DNA from: Antedon mediterranea
Taxonomy: Eukaryota; Echinodermata; Crinoidea; Comatulida; Antedonidae
Direction: 5' to 3'
NCBI RefSeq assembly: GCF_964355755.1
Contig: NC_092677.1
Span: forward strand, 11,554,601-11,618,600
Length of the DNA: 64,000 bases
The position numbers and the translations under genes are program-made. The first letter of the stretch is position 1. Each line of letters opens with the position of its first letter. Positions 63,776 to 64,000 of this stretch are shown here, in pieces. The notes beneath the pieces were generated by a model. That model searched no databases, was not told the DNA's origin, and saw only the letters and a list, made by a program, of their open reading frames with translations.

Positions 63776-64000
63776 GAATTATCGCCTCCTGGACTGCATA
63801 CCCATTATTCAGTTGATTACTGTATTCATCTGTGATAGATACTCTACTATACCTTATTATTTTATATTTATTTGTTATTTCGATAGTCTGGTTCTTGCAG
63901 GCCTATTGATTTCGAGCATTCATAGACATTCTGTGCAGTTGTTGCACTGCGCACCGCCCTTGTGACAATATCAATCTTTGGATTGACATTTTACGTTTCT

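Overview
The window is eukaryotic nuclear DNA from an animal: multi-exon genes with GT-AG introns, AT-rich non-coding sequence, and very many short palindromic transposons, tRNA-derived SINEs and one decayed LINE. Protein similarity judged by eye (GLG1/MG-160, an SLC7 light chain), the CR1/L2-type LINE with a GAATT-type tail and the frequent GGCCTA words suggest a marine invertebrate deuterostome, perhaps an echinoderm. That placement is an inference and is not proven here.

Layout. 1-3457: first coding exon and part of intron 1 of an SLC7-family amino-acid transporter on the minus strand, running off the left edge. 3458-7729: intergenic. 7730-36873: a complete GLG1 gene (Golgi apparatus protein 1 / MG-160 / ESL-1) on the minus strand. 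I rebuilt 22 coding exons whose lengths and phases fit exactly to a 1209-residue protein, plus a candidate 27-nt in-frame microexon at 19263-19289. 36874-37800: a short head-to-head promoter interval. 37801-40048: a four-exon plus-strand gene for a 188-residue single-pass membrane protein with Sel1-like repeats. About 40.1-51.5 kb: no gene seen, scattered palindromic elements. 51555-53200: a 54-bp satellite with a 690-bp higher-order duplication. 54150-56399: a 5'-truncated, frameshifted LINE. 59314-60051: an unrecognised 245-residue protein (or last coding exon) with five RxRxxS motifs. The rest of the right end is non-coding, with two tRNA-like sequences.

GLG1 is an integral Golgi membrane protein with cysteine-rich repeats; its introns carry most of the repeat load. 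One MITE family (family A here, at least 11 copies) carries perfect CArG boxes, the serum response factor consensus, in its centre. A 3.7-kb element with about 520-bp inverted ends, a 30-bp minisatellite and a decayed ORF lies in the intron between GLG1 exons 20 and 21. Several elements are nested inside others.

All calls come from reading the sequence. Family names A-M are local labels, not database names.
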